Below are positions 8,208-17,398 of a stretch of 64,000 nucleotides of DNA, piece by piece. Location of the stretch: NCBI GenBank assembly GCA_025210775.1, contig JAOARB010000009.1, forward strand, positions 28,799 to 92,798. The letters run 5' to 3'. The position numbers were made by a program, and so were the translations under genes. This DNA is from Prolixibacteraceae bacterium. Lineage in GTDB: Bacteria > Bacteroidota > Bacteroidia > Bacteroidales > Prolixibacteraceae. How positions within the stretch are numbered: the first letter of the stretch is position 1; the number at the start of each line of letters is the position of its first letter. Below the pieces are notes generated by a model, which saw nothing but the letters and a program-made list of their open reading frames with translations, was not told the DNA's origin and did no database searches.

Positions 8208-9986
8208 ATGAAAACTATTAAACACACCATTATTCTATTGTTACTTATGGTTTCTACCATGGGGGTAGCACAACAAAGATCCGATTCGCTTGCACCTATG
8301 TCTACTGTTGCTTTAGCACAAGATATGACGCACTCGTTTCTTTATTTGGCCCAGCATGGAACTCTTTCAGTAGATAAATATTCTATCGATAAGAACACCA
8401 TTGTTGATTCTTGGAATTTTGTGGATCCTCCAACAGGGATTACCATAGACCAGAATCATCTCTATGTTACCACTTCTTATGCCAAAGGAATGCTCTATCG
8501 TATCGATATAAAGAATCCATCACTTAGGGACTCTTTGTTACTCCCAATGGGGGCTTGCTCTCCTACACTGAATCGTCAAGGAGATAAGTTGGTTGTGTGT
8601 AATCGTTATGCCAACACAGTAAGCCTTATATCGCTTAAAGATTGGAAGATAAAAAAGAGTGTGCCGGTAGAACGTGAACCAAACAATGTGATTTTCTCAA
8701 AAGACGAGAAGTTACTTTTTGTAACTAACTTTCTTCCTTACCAACGTGCTGATATCGATACCGTAGCAGCTGATGTAACGGTGATAAAGAGTGCCTCAAT
8801 GAAAGTGGTTAAACATATCAAACTAGCCAATGGGAGTAATGCACTAAGAGACATGACCCTCTCTGCCGATGGTCGATATGTGATGGTATCTCATAATCTT
8901 GGTCGTTTCCAAGTTCCTACCTCTCAGTTGCAACAAGGGTGGATGAATACTAGTGCACTCTCATTGATTCAGGTTGATAAACTTCAACATGTTGGAACAG
9001 TTTTGTTAGACGATCCAAATCTCGGAGCAGCTGGTACATGGGGAGTGGCCTGTAATGACGATTTACTAGTGATTACCCACTCAGGAACCCACGATATGAG
9101 TGTGATCTCTTATCCCGATTTTATTAAGAAATTTGAACAAACAAAAGATAAAGAGAGTCTGACCTACGATTTGCGTTTTATGTACACCATTCGTAAGCGT
9201 GTTCCTCTAAAAGGTAATGGGCCACGTGACCTGTTGTTAGATCATCATACCGTTTACGTCCCTACCTATTTCTCTGATATAATGAACGTATATGATACAT
9301 CTACAGAAACGTTGCAATCACAAGATTTAAATCCTAACTATACTCCCTCTATTGTGCATCATGGAGAGCAACTCTTTAATGATGCCACCTACTGTCTTGA
9401 GGGATGGCAATCTTGTAATGGATGTCACCCAGGAGAGGCTCGTACTGATGGGATGAACTGGGATCTTCTTAACGATGGCGTCGGCAATCCAAAGAATTGT
9501 AAAAGCATGCTTTACTCTCATCGAACTGCACCTGCGATGATTACAGGTATTCGTCCTGATGCAGAGACTGCCGTAAGAGCAGGCTTTAGACATATCCAAT
9601 TTGCGAAAGTATCGGAGAAGGAAGCCCAAGCTGTTGATGCATATCTAAAGTCATTAACTCCTCTTCCTAGTCCTTACCTACAAGATGGCAAACTTAGTAA
9701 GAAAGCGGAGCAAGGTGCCAAAATATTTAAACAACTAAACTGTCAATATTGTCATAGTGGACCTCTTTTTACCGATGGAAAGCCCCACCGTATTGGAGAA
9801 GTGGAATTTGAACAAGGATGGGATACCCCTACACTAAAGGAAGTGTGGCGAACAGGTCCTTATCTTTTTGATGGAAGAGCAAAGACCATTAAAGAGGTCT
9901 TTGAGATGCATCACCATGGAATCCAAGAGGGACAACTTAAAAAGAAAGAGTTGGAAGCATTAGTTGAATATATCCAATCGTTATAA
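8208..9986 (+). CDS. Beta-propeller fused to a diheme MauG/CCP-type cytochrome c (HZS beta-gamma-like)
   Basis: A 592-residue exported protein with a signal peptide ending near VAQ. Residues ~30-370 are a YVTN-like beta-propeller (DGRYVMVSHNLGRF, GNGPRDLLLDHHTVYVPTYF). Residues ~380-592 form a diheme domain with haem motifs CNGCH (403-407) and CQYCH (512-516), plus the MauG/peroxidase signatures NWDLLNDGVGNPKN, TAVRAGFRHI and DTPTLKEVWRTGPYLFDGRA. In anammox hydrazine synthase the beta subunit is a propeller and the gamma subunit a diheme MauG-like protein. This gene looks like the two joined. The role here is unknown; periplasmic redox enzyme is the safe call. Confidence 0.8.
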   Translation: MKTIKHTIILLLLMVSTMGVAQQRSDSLAPMSTVALAQDMTHSFLYLAQHGTLSVDKYSIDKNTIVDSWNFVDPPTGITIDQNHLYVTTSYAKGMLYRIDIKNPSLRDSLLLPMGACSPTLNRQGDKLVVCNRYANTVSLISLKDWKIKKSVPVEREPNNVIFSKDEKLLFVTNFLPYQRADIDTVAADVTVIKSASMKVVKHIKLANGSNALRDMTLSADGRYVMVSHNLGRFQVPTSQLQQGWMNTSALSLIQVDKLQHVGTVLLDDPNLGAAGTWGVACNDDLLVITHSGTHDMSVISYPDFIKKFEQTKDKESLTYDLRFMYTIRKRVPLKGNGPRDLLLDHHTVYVPTYFSDIMNVYDTSTETLQSQDLNPNYTPSIVHHGEQLFNDATYCLEGWQSCNGCHPGEARTDGMNWDLLNDGVGNPKNCKSMLYSHRTAPAMITGIRPDAETAVRAGFRHIQFAKVSEKEAQAVDAYLKSLTPLPSPYLQDGKLSKKAEQGAKIFKQLNCQYCHSGPLFTDGKPHRIGEVEFEQGWDTPTLKEVWRTGPYLFDGRAKTIKEVFEMHHHGIQEGQLKKKELEALVEYIQSL

Positions 9987-9992
9987 TGAATC

Positions 9993-10916
9993 ATGATGAA
10001 AAATAATTTGATACAAAAAAATATTTATCCCCTTCTATCTGTGGTTTTGATGCTACTACTCTTCTGTTCTTGTGATAGCAATAAACCAAAGCAGATGCTT
10101 ATTGCAGGCTCTGGATGGAAACAAATTGTAAAGTACGATCTTACCAACCAAAAGATATTATGGCGTCATAGTCTGGAGAAAGGAGAGGAGTGTAATGAAG
10201 TCTCTGCTTTTTCCGACGATGCGGTATTATACTCTTTTAAAAAAGGAGCAAAGGTGGTGGACTACAACCATAAAGAATTATGGCGTTATGATGCCCCTGA
10301 AGGTACGGAGCTTCAATCCGCTTCTATTACTCCTGAGGGACATATCCTTCTAGGGCAATGTGGTTCTCCTGCATTGATCATGGAATTCACCAAAGAGGGA
10401 AAGATGATCTCAAAGACGAGTTTAGATACAGGTATCTCTCGTCCCCATCGACAATTGCGAAGAGTAAGAAAGAGCCTGCAAGGCAACTATCTGGTTCCAA
10501 TCTTTGGTAAAGGAGAGGTATGGGAGATCAATCCTTCGGGAGAGATTCTTCGTAAAGTATCTGTTGGAGGGGTTCCTTTTGCAGTAGTCGAACTAAACGA
10601 AAACCGCTGGATGGTCTCTTGTGGTGATGGACATTATATGTTAGAAATCGATCCCAACACAGAGAAGGTATTAAATAAAATGGCTGAAAATGAGATTGAA
10701 GAAATTCCTTTCCGTTTTGTCGCCCAATGTGTTCGCCTTTCGAATGGCAACACACTGATATGTAACTGGGGAGGACATGCTCGTAAACAGAAGACTGTGG
10801 CTACCCTTTTAGAGTTGACTCCTGATAGAAAAGTGCAGTGGAATCTTGCTCTTTCCGATTCTTTAGGGATGATCTCTTCTGTCGATCCTTTGTGGGACGA
10901 GCATTGTATGAAATAA
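9993..10916 (+). CDS. Lipoprotein with PQQ/WD-like beta-propeller
   Basis: A 307-residue lipoprotein. A type II signal with lipobox LLFCSC puts the acylated Cys near residue 27. The rest is repeated beta-propeller blades (ILWRHSLEKGEECNEVSAF; ELWRYDAPEGTELQSASITP; GEILRKVSVGGVPFAVVEL), each with the Trp-containing strand of PQQ-like repeats. It has no haem motif. It starts 6 nt after the cytochrome stop and is followed after 28 nt by the HzsA-like gene, so it is probably a partner of these at the membrane. Catalysis cannot be inferred. Confidence 0.75.
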   Translation: MMKNNLIQKNIYPLLSVVLMLLLFCSCDSNKPKQMLIAGSGWKQIVKYDLTNQKILWRHSLEKGEECNEVSAFSDDAVLYSFKKGAKVVDYNHKELWRYDAPEGTELQSASITPEGHILLGQCGSPALIMEFTKEGKMISKTSLDTGISRPHRQLRRVRKSLQGNYLVPIFGKGEVWEINPSGEILRKVSVGGVPFAVVELNENRWMVSCGDGHYMLEIDPNTEKVLNKMAENEIEEIPFRFVAQCVRLSNGNTLICNWGGHARKQKTVATLLELTPDRKVQWNLALSDSLGMISSVDPLWDEHCMK

Positions 10917-10944
10917 CAAACAGACCAAATAAAACACAATCAAC

Positions 10945-13900
10945 ATGAATCGTATAATTCTTAGATGGTGCTTACTTGTTGCTCTTATTACGTGCAACAG
11001 CTCCGTTTTTGCTCATGATATATCATGGAGCGATCTTTTCTTGGCTAAGAAAAAGATCTATCAAACCCAACTAAAAAAGCATCCTGTTCTTTTTAAATCT
11101 AAAGTGCTCAAGATGGAGATGAGCCAGAAGATTTCTGTGGACATCTCTAATCAATCTTCTTTGGTTCTTCAAACATGGACCACTACAGATGGAAATAAAA
11201 ACGATGATGTCCTTTGGATCAATCCTGTCTTGATTAAAAATAATGGCGATAGGGTAAAGATCACCAAAGAGATGGTCGTAGATCATTATGGACGAAAACC
11301 ATCATGGACAGAGAACCGATGGGGGTGGCCTTTAAAATATAACAATAAAGAGCTGAAATCGGCTTTCTATGTGAATGGAAACACCATGCAACAACTGAAT
11401 ATAAACAAGCAATATGTTCGTTTTGAGGCTACCGTTGCAATGGATGCTTTGGCAAAAAAAGGAAAACCTTCTGTTCAATTTATCATTGGAACATACGCAC
11501 CAATAAATCATCTAAAAGAACTAAAAGAACATTATCCAATATTTACAAACCTTTGCGAACAAAGTGCCGTAGGACTTCCTTATAGTCTAAGTGTGGAGGA
11601 TATTGATTATGCCCGTACTTTGGTACGTCGCATGACAAAACATCTAAATGACCCTTCTTATTTCTTATCTCAGATCGAATCGGCGAAACAGATGCCTGCC
11701 GATCAACAAGAGAAATTTCTTCTCTCTTTGGTTCCTCAGATTGATGAAGTGGACAAAACACAGAGTCAGCTTGTTTGGATTAAACCAGCTTCTATCGCCT
11801 TGGCATTAGAAGACATGTATGCCGAAAACCCTACGGAATTAAAGAAAGCACAGGAGAAATTGTCTTTTATCAAAGAGCATCTTACAGCCGTAAAAAAAGA
11901 GATCTATCGTTACGATAGTAAAGCCATTGCATTAGCCCAAAAGATTGTATCCTATCAGAGAGATCTTTTGTTACAAAACAATCTTCTGGATGGAGATAAA
12001 CTATTGACTGTACGCTATCATTTCGATCCTTCTAATGCCCGTAAAGTGATGGCTCCTCAATTGGGTCTGCCTAGCAATAACTGGTCGGGACAATCTTCAA
12101 AACAAATGAAGGGGTACAACTGTGAACTAGTGGAGCTTTCAAACTTAAGATCGCAGATAAAAACCAAAACACTATATAAGCCTAAAAAAGATTATCCTAT
12201 TACAGATGTACAACTTCACTGGGATGCCAACCGTATTTTGTTTACTTCGGTAAGCGAAAGAAATGCATGGGATCTTTTCGAATTAGAAAGAACCAATCCT
12301 TCTGTGAAACGTGTTACCCAAATAGAGGAAGACGATCTGGATTTCTCTGATGGTACTTACCTTCCTAATGGCAAGGTTGTGATGAATGCCACTCTCGGAT
12401 ATCATGGTGTACCTTGTGTTAATGGAGGCGATAAAGTGGCTAACTTAGCGCTTTACGATCCAAAGAGTAACGACCTTCGTCGACTTAATTTCGGTCAAGA
12501 CAACGACTGGGACCCTGTGGTGATGAACAATGGAAAGGTAATGTATCTGCGTTGGGAATATACGGACAATACCCACTATTTCTCTCGTATCATGATGCAT
12601 ATGAACCCAGATGGAACCAACAAGAAAGAACTTTATGGTAGTGGTTCTTACTGGCCAAACTCTATGTTTGATGCTCAACCTATTCCAAACGATCATTCAA
12701 ACAAATTTGTTGCAGTCGTATCTGGTCATCATGGCATTGCTCGTTCAGGTCGTTTGGTTATTTTCGATCCTTCGAAAGGACGCCAAGAAGATAAAGGGGT
12801 GATACAAGAATTGCTTCATAAAGATCGTAAGGTGGTACCAGAGATTGCCGATAGATTGGTAGATGGTGTATGGCCTCAATTTGTAAAACCATATCCTCTA
12901 AACGACAAATATTTCTTGGTGAATGCCAAATTAGATAAGAATGCGGTATGGGGACTTTATCTGGTGGATGTTTTTGATAACATTACACCTATTGCAATAG
13001 ATCCTTCTTTAGGCTACTGTGATGTGATCCCTGTCAGAAAGAGAGAGGTGCCTCCTGTGATCCCTGAAAAGGTCAATACCGAAAAGAAAGATGCAACAGT
13101 CTATATTCAAGATATCTATGAAGGACAAGGACTAAGAGGTGTGCCACGTGGTACAGTGAAAAAGATCCGTGTCTTTGCCTATGAATATGCTTATATCAAA
13201 TCGCCTTCTAACCATGCAGCACAAGGAATTCAAAGTGGATGGGACATCAAACGTCTTCTTGGTACTGTTCCTGTTGAAGAGGATGGTTCTGTGATCTTTA
13301 AGGTACCAGCCAACCTTCCTATCTCTTTGCAACCTTTAGATGAAGAAGGGGCAGCGATACAATGGATGAGAAGTTGGATGACAGCCATGCCTGGAGAATT
13401 CCTTTCATGTGTCGGGTGTCATGAGAATCAAAATACCATAGCTCGTCCTAAATTTACCATTGCTTCACGTAAGAAGCCTATGGCAATCACTCCTCCTGAT
13501 GGTGGTGTACGATCGTTTACTTTCGACCTTGAAGTGCAACCAATATTAGATCGTAGATGTATTGCTTGTCATGATGGAAGCAATGCGACACCGAACTTTA
13601 AAGATCGTTCTATTGATAAAAAGATAGGATTTGGTCGTAGCTATCTTGCTCTTCATCCATACGTGCGTCGCCAAGGACCAGAAGCCGACATCCATGTGAT
13701 GCAGCCAATGGAATATCATGCCAACACCAGTGATTTGATCCAGATGTTAAAGAAAGGACACCACGGAGTTACCTTGGACGACAAAGAGTGGAAAAAACTT
13801 TATAATTGGATCGACTTTAATGCTCCTTATCATGGCTCTTTTGAAAGCAATAAGTTAAATGGAGTAGATCAAGTCTGTCGACGTCAAGAACTGATGAAGA

Positions 13901-14904
13901 AATATAACAACACATCGGTTGATTGGAAAAAAGAATTAGACGATTACGCCAAATATCTAAATGAAAACAAGTCGGATGAGACCATCATGCCTAAAGAGAA
14001 AAAGAAGGCTCCTCTTAAGACAATGCGTCTTCGTCATTGGCCTTGGGATACACAACAAGTGAAAAATAGTGTGGCTCAAAAAGAGACCAAAACGATTACT
14101 CTAGCTGATGGTGTAAGCCTTCGTATGGTATATATTCCTAAAGGAACATATATTTCACAATACTATGATTGGAACGCAGAAGCGATGCACCAAAGAAAGG
14201 TAAAGATCAAGAAAGGCTTCTGGATGAGTGAGTCGGAGATCACCAACGAGCAATACAAGACCCTTGTCCCAGAACATGACAGTCGCTTTATTGCACAACA
14301 ATGGAAAGATCATACCACTCCTGGTTATGCAGCCAACAAAGACTCTCAACCAGTTATCCGTGTAAGTTGGAATGATGCCAATAGCTTCTGTCAGATGCTA
14401 TCAGAGAAATGTGGTCATAAGGTGCTATTGCCAACAGAAGAACAATGGGAATGGGCTGCACGAAGTGGCTCTGATCAACCTTTCTGGTTTGGTCAGATCA
14501 ATAGTGATTTCTCTCAATATGAGAATTTTGCCGATCAGAAATTGGCCGACATGGCTGTGGTTGGAGTCAATCCACAACCAATGCGTAAAAATCATTGGCT
14601 AAGAAAGTATTTCGATTTTATACCTAGATCCCATCAAGTAGACGACAACCAGATGCTTACTGCTCCTGTAAAAACCTATCAACCTAATGGTTTTGGTCTT
14701 TATGATATGCTTGGAAACGTAGCTGAATGGACGCGTACTTCTTACTATTACTATGTGGAACCAAATAAAACAAAAGAATATAAAATTGTGAAAGGTGGCT
14801 CGTGGAGAGATAGACCAGAAAAGTCTACCGCTCAAGAACGTAACTACTACTTCCCTTGGCAAAGGGTAACAAAAGTAGGTTTCCGTGTCATTATTGAACA
14901 GTAA
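10945..14904 (+). CDS. HzsA-like diheme beta-propeller protein with C-terminal SUMF1-like domain
   Basis: A 1319-residue exported protein (signal peptide ending VFAHD). After a helical N-region, residues ~410-720 form a propeller with TolB/PD40-type blades (VQLHWDANRILFTSVSERN, FSDGTYLPNGKVVMNA). Two haem motifs follow, CVGCH (822-826) and CIACH (872-876), in the arrangement of hydrazine synthase alpha subunits. Residues ~1050-1317 are a formylglycine-generating-enzyme/EgtB/PvdO-type fold (LRMVYIPKGTYIS, SESEITNEQYKTL, LPTEEQWEWAARSG, YDMLGNVAEWTR, KGGSWRD). The copper-binding Cys pair of true formylglycine-generating enzymes is missing, so this module is probably structural or binding. It is the last gene of the operon. 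HzsA-like is a family call; hydrazine synthesis is not implied. Confidence 0.78.
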   Translation: MNRIILRWCLLVALITCNSSVFAHDISWSDLFLAKKKIYQTQLKKHPVLFKSKVLKMEMSQKISVDISNQSSLVLQTWTTTDGNKNDDVLWINPVLIKNNGDRVKITKEMVVDHYGRKPSWTENRWGWPLKYNNKELKSAFYVNGNTMQQLNINKQYVRFEATVAMDALAKKGKPSVQFIIGTYAPINHLKELKEHYPIFTNLCEQSAVGLPYSLSVEDIDYARTLVRRMTKHLNDPSYFLSQIESAKQMPADQQEKFLLSLVPQIDEVDKTQSQLVWIKPASIALALEDMYAENPTELKKAQEKLSFIKEHLTAVKKEIYRYDSKAIALAQKIVSYQRDLLLQNNLLDGDKLLTVRYHFDPSNARKVMAPQLGLPSNNWSGQSSKQMKGYNCELVELSNLRSQIKTKTLYKPKKDYPITDVQLHWDANRILFTSVSERNAWDLFELERTNPSVKRVTQIEEDDLDFSDGTYLPNGKVVMNATLGYHGVPCVNGGDKVANLALYDPKSNDLRRLNFGQDNDWDPVVMNNGKVMYLRWEYTDNTHYFSRIMMHMNPDGTNKKELYGSGSYWPNSMFDAQPIPNDHSNKFVAVVSGHHGIARSGRLVIFDPSKGRQEDKGVIQELLHKDRKVVPEIADRLVDGVWPQFVKPYPLNDKYFLVNAKLDKNAVWGLYLVDVFDNITPIAIDPSLGYCDVIPVRKREVPPVIPEKVNTEKKDATVYIQDIYEGQGLRGVPRGTVKKIRVFAYEYAYIKSPSNHAAQGIQSGWDIKRLLGTVPVEEDGSVIFKVPANLPISLQPLDEEGAAIQWMRSWMTAMPGEFLSCVGCHENQNTIARPKFTIASRKKPMAITPPDGGVRSFTFDLEVQPILDRRCIACHDGSNATPNFKDRSIDKKIGFGRSYLALHPYVRRQGPEADIHVMQPMEYHANTSDLIQMLKKGHHGVTLDDKEWKKLYNWIDFNAPYHGSFESNKLNGVDQVCRRQELMKKYNNTSVDWKKELDDYAKYLNENKSDETIMPKEKKKAPLKTMRLRHWPWDTQQVKNSVAQKETKTITLADGVSLRMVYIPKGTYISQYYDWNAEAMHQRKVKIKKGFWMSESEITNEQYKTLVPEHDSRFIAQQWKDHTTPGYAANKDSQPVIRVSWNDANSFCQMLSEKCGHKVLLPTEEQWEWAARSGSDQPFWFGQINSDFSQYENFADQKLADMAVVGVNPQPMRKNHWLRKYFDFIPRSHQVDDNQMLTAPVKTYQPNGFGLYDMLGNVAEWTRTSYYYYVEPNKTKEYKIVKGGSWRDRPEKSTAQERNYYFPWQRVTKVGFRVIIEQ

Positions 14905-14909
14905 AAGAT

Positions 14910-14949
14910 TAATGGGATTGCATCACCGATGTGATCCCATTATTTTTCC
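14910..14949 (+). terminator. Terminator of the HZS-like operon
   Basis: A 15-bp stem with a 2-nt internal mismatch (14910-14924 with 14928-14942, core TAATGGGAT/ATCCCATTA) is followed by TTTTT. Confidence 0.9.
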
Positions 14950-15388
14950 CCTCCTTTATAAAATTCGTATTAAAATTTCTCCATCATATAATGTGGTTTT
15001 AATTAAAAAGGGCGGACACGCGTGTTCGCCACTACGATGCATATAATCAACGTTTTACAGTAACGTAGGGGTAAACCCAATGTGTTTATCCAACCATCAT
15101 GCAATACGCATTAAATCAATATTTTATGGTGTTGTGTCAAATCAAAAAGATCTATGTCCATCCTTTTAAATCCTTGCGAATCCGTGTTAAAATCCACCAT
15201 CATGCAAACCAAATCCCGAAGGGATGACATATTTGTAGCAAATATTGATTCCTCCCCACCAAAACCCAGAATGGGTGACATATTTGTAGAGGACATGTTT
15301 GAAGAAGATATAATTATTGTTCCATATTTTATGATATTGTGTCAAATCAAAAAAAATCCGTGTTCATCCTTTTAAATCCGTGCGAATC
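14950..15388. repeat. Dispersed intergenic repeat field, copy 1
   Basis: No gene is seen. The stretch holds modules that recur at 45.4, 46.7, 48.9-49.6 and 63 kb. They are a GGCGGACACGCGTGTTCGCC palindrome (15011-15030) followed by ACGATGCATATAATCA; the phrase AAATCCCGAAGGGATGACAT near 15211; and AATCCGTG-type units such as CGAATCCGTGTTAAAATCCA. Copies are degenerate and lie only between genes. Confidence 0.8.
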
Positions 15389-15716
15389 CGTGTTAAAATC
15401 CACCCATCATGCAATATCCAAAAACGCATTTATGAGGCCTTTGTGATTGTTATCATATACTACATTATTACATTCTAAGGTCATTTTAGGCTTATCTCAA
15501 TTTTACATCAAGTTCATATCAACTTCATATTAACTTCATATCAAGTTCACTTATACGTTATGTCAACTTTACTTTTAAATGAAGTTGATATGAACTTAAT
15601 ATGGCCATATAGTGCCCAAAAAATGGGGTTTATATTTATTTGAGATTAAATTAAGCCCTATTTGGCATAGGTTATCTGCTTTAGGAGCCTATTTCTAGGC
15701 TTTTGTCTATCATAAT
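15389..15716 (+). repeat. Long direct repeat, copy A (partner at 49637-50007)
   Basis: About 328 bp, nearly identical by eye to 49637-50007 in the same orientation, especially from 15510 to 15690. It includes one ATCAACTTCAT unit flanked by variants, then ATGAAGTTGATATGAACTT, which can pair with them. Copy B carries four extra 11-bp units, accounting for the length difference. The flank 15717-15907 is AT-rich with nothing recognised. Confidence 0.9.
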
Positions 15717-15907
15717 CTCTTTATTAAAATCATAAATCAACAATATATTATGTAATAACATGGATCAATAATTTCGTTCTGTAAAGGGTATAAAAAGAGT
15801 GGTTGTTTCTCCTAAATAATCTGCTGTGCTATATTAGGACTATACAATGTCATTTGATTTAATAATTAGATAGTAGCTAGTTCTGTTATTAGACAAAGGT
15901 CTGGCTA

Positions 15908-15936
15908 TTTGTTCTTATTATTTCTATCTATCTTTG
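15908..15936 (+). promoter_or_regulatory. Promoter of sigZ
   Basis: TTTG (15908-15911), 17 nt, TATCTTTG (15929-15936), 20 nt before the sigZ start codon. Confidence 0.65.
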
Positions 15937-15955
15937 TTTTTTAAATTGAAGAGTA

Positions 15956-16546
15956 ATGAGTACAAATGGTAAAAAAAAATGTTGCAATCCACAGCATGTT
16001 ACAATAGAGTTTTACGATAAAATCTATGGATATGTTCTAAAACAAGTACAAAGTGAAGAGGTGGCGAAAGATATTACTCAAGAAGTAATGGGACGAATGG
16101 TTGATGCATATAATAATGAGAAAAATGTATTAAATATCAGAGCTTGGTTGTTTCAGGTGACTCGAAATATCATTGTAGATCGTTATCGGAAGGATGAAAT
16201 TATTCAGTTTGAAGATGAATTGTCACAAACAAAAGAGGCCGAAAATGATTTTGAATTGATGGCTGAAGACTTTATTATTCCAATGATCAAGTTATTGCCA
16301 AAGGAGTATGCAACTCCTTTACAGCTAAGTGATATTGACAATTTGAAACAATCGGAAGTTGCGACAATACTCAACCTCTCACTCTCTGCGACCAAGATGC
16401 GCATACAAAGAGCAAGGAAGAAGCTTTATGAATTATTTTTAGAATGTTGTGATATTACTTACACCGAAGATGGTTCATTTGCTCATTGTTCAATAAAAAG
16501 TCACTGTAGCCCTCTTTTAGAGGAAGAGAAAAAGATGAAAAAATAA
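15956..16546 (+). CDS. sigZ: ECF-type RNA polymerase sigma factor, SigZ-like
   Basis: A 196-residue sigma-70-family protein. Region 2 is at residues ~15-80 (EFYDKIYGYVLKQVQSEEVA, RAWLFQVTRNIIVDRYRKDE). Region 4 is at ~115-160 (LLPKEYATPLQLSDIDNLKQ, then SEVATILNLSLSATKMRIQRARKKL). Beyond region 4 is a Cys/His-rich tail (LECCD...HCSIKSHCSPL), typical of the SigZ branch and a possible metal or metalloid sensor. It sits upstream of a Cys-pair membrane protein and a permease, suggesting it regulates that module. No anti-sigma gene is adjacent. Confidence 0.85.
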   Translation: MSTNGKKKCCNPQHVTIEFYDKIYGYVLKQVQSEEVAKDITQEVMGRMVDAYNNEKNVLNIRAWLFQVTRNIIVDRYRKDEIIQFEDELSQTKEAENDFELMAEDFIIPMIKLLPKEYATPLQLSDIDNLKQSEVATILNLSLSATKMRIQRARKKLYELFLECCDITYTEDGSFAHCSIKSHCSPLLEEEKKMKK

Positions 16547-16576
16547 AAATAAAAAGATTCTTAAATAATTAGTATG

Positions 16577-16621
16577 TAAAGGGTTTCACAATTGTAACAA
16601 CAATAGGTGGGACCCTTTTTA
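16577..16621 (+). terminator. Terminator-like hairpin after sigZ
   Basis: TAAAGGGT (16577-16584) pairs with ACCCTTTTTA (16612-16621) across a 27-nt loop, ending in a T-run. It separates sigZ from the next gene, so the two may not share one full transcript. Confidence 0.55.
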
Positions 16622-16709
16622 TATTTTTTCTTCAAAAACTTGTGTCTTTTTTATTCTTGTTCCGACTTCCTAATTGAAAATGAAAAAAAACGATAAAAAA
16701 GGAATCGAA

Positions 16710-17303
16710 ATGAATAAGAAAAAAAGTGTAATCGCTTCATCAATAAGCCTCCTCTCTTCTGGAGTGGTGTTTCTAGGAATTGTCGGTTGTTGTGGTCTCC
16801 CAATCTTAGCCTCTGTTTTAGCATGGGTTGGAATCGGAGCAACTCAAATAGAAGTGCTTTCAGATTATCAAAATTATTTTATTGGTATTGCAGTTTTGTC
16901 ATTACTTTATGGATTTTATGTTGTTTATTTTAATCAAACAAAAAAACGATCATCGAGTAATTGTTGTGATGTCCATATTGATCAAAAGTCGGAATCTCAA
17001 AGTTGCTGTTCTCTGACGATAGAGGAAAAAACGTCTTCGAAACCAATTTCATGCTGTGACAATAACAAATCTGAATTGGTTAAAGATATTTCTTCTAGTT
17101 GTTGTAATGAAAAGGATGAAGAATCAAAGAAAGAGGAAAGTATAACTTCGTGTTGTGGTCCCAAAGAAAGCACAAATAAGTTTGCGAAAATTATGTTGTG
17201 GATTGGTGTTTTAGCACTACTATCTTGCCTTTGGGGTAAAAGACAATCTTCTTCGTCTGCACCTCAAGTAACTACCTGTTGTCCTACTCAGGTTGATAAA
17301 TAG
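16710..17303 (+). CDS. Membrane protein with seven vicinal cysteine pairs (MerT-like N-terminus)
   Basis: A 197-residue protein from the ATG at 16710, preceded by AAAGGA at good spacing; in-frame starts at 16674 (TTG) and 16680 exist but are less likely. Two N-terminal membrane segments hold the first pair in FLGIVGCCGLPILASVLAWV, reminiscent of MerT-type mercuric transporters. A soluble linker then carries five pairs (NCCD, SCCS, SCCD, SCCN, SCCG). A third membrane segment (KIMLWIGVLALLSCLW) and a final TCCP follow. Vicinal Cys pairs bind As(III), Hg(II) or similar soft metals. With SigZ upstream and an ArsP-like permease downstream, a role in capture and hand-over of a toxic metal or metalloid is inferred. 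I do not recognise a named family. Confidence 0.65.
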   Translation: MNKKKSVIASSISLLSSGVVFLGIVGCCGLPILASVLAWVGIGATQIEVLSDYQNYFIGIAVLSLLYGFYVVYFNQTKKRSSSNCCDVHIDQKSESQSCCSLTIEEKTSSKPISCCDNNKSELVKDISSSCCNEKDEESKKEESITSCCGPKESTNKFAKIMLWIGVLALLSCLWGKRQSSSSAPQVTTCCPTQVDK

Positions 17304-17398
17304 AATTTTGATTATAAGCTTATAGGATTCGATTGAAAATTTGTGTCCATTGGCTGTATTATAAACAATTTTCAAGTCTCAATTATAAAAATATAACT

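Noticed and set aside
10945..14904. Real hydrazine synthase or anammox metabolism
   Set aside because: Only the modular plan matches; the genome is Bacteroidota, no hydrazine dehydrogenase or other anammox gene is seen, and an extra SUMF1-like domain is fused on.
14095..14904. Formylglycine-generating enzyme activity
   Set aside because: The essential cysteine pair is missing from the C-terminal region.
15154..15375. 73-codon open frame
   Set aside because: It lies inside the dispersed repeats, and its reading frame follows the repeat phrases.
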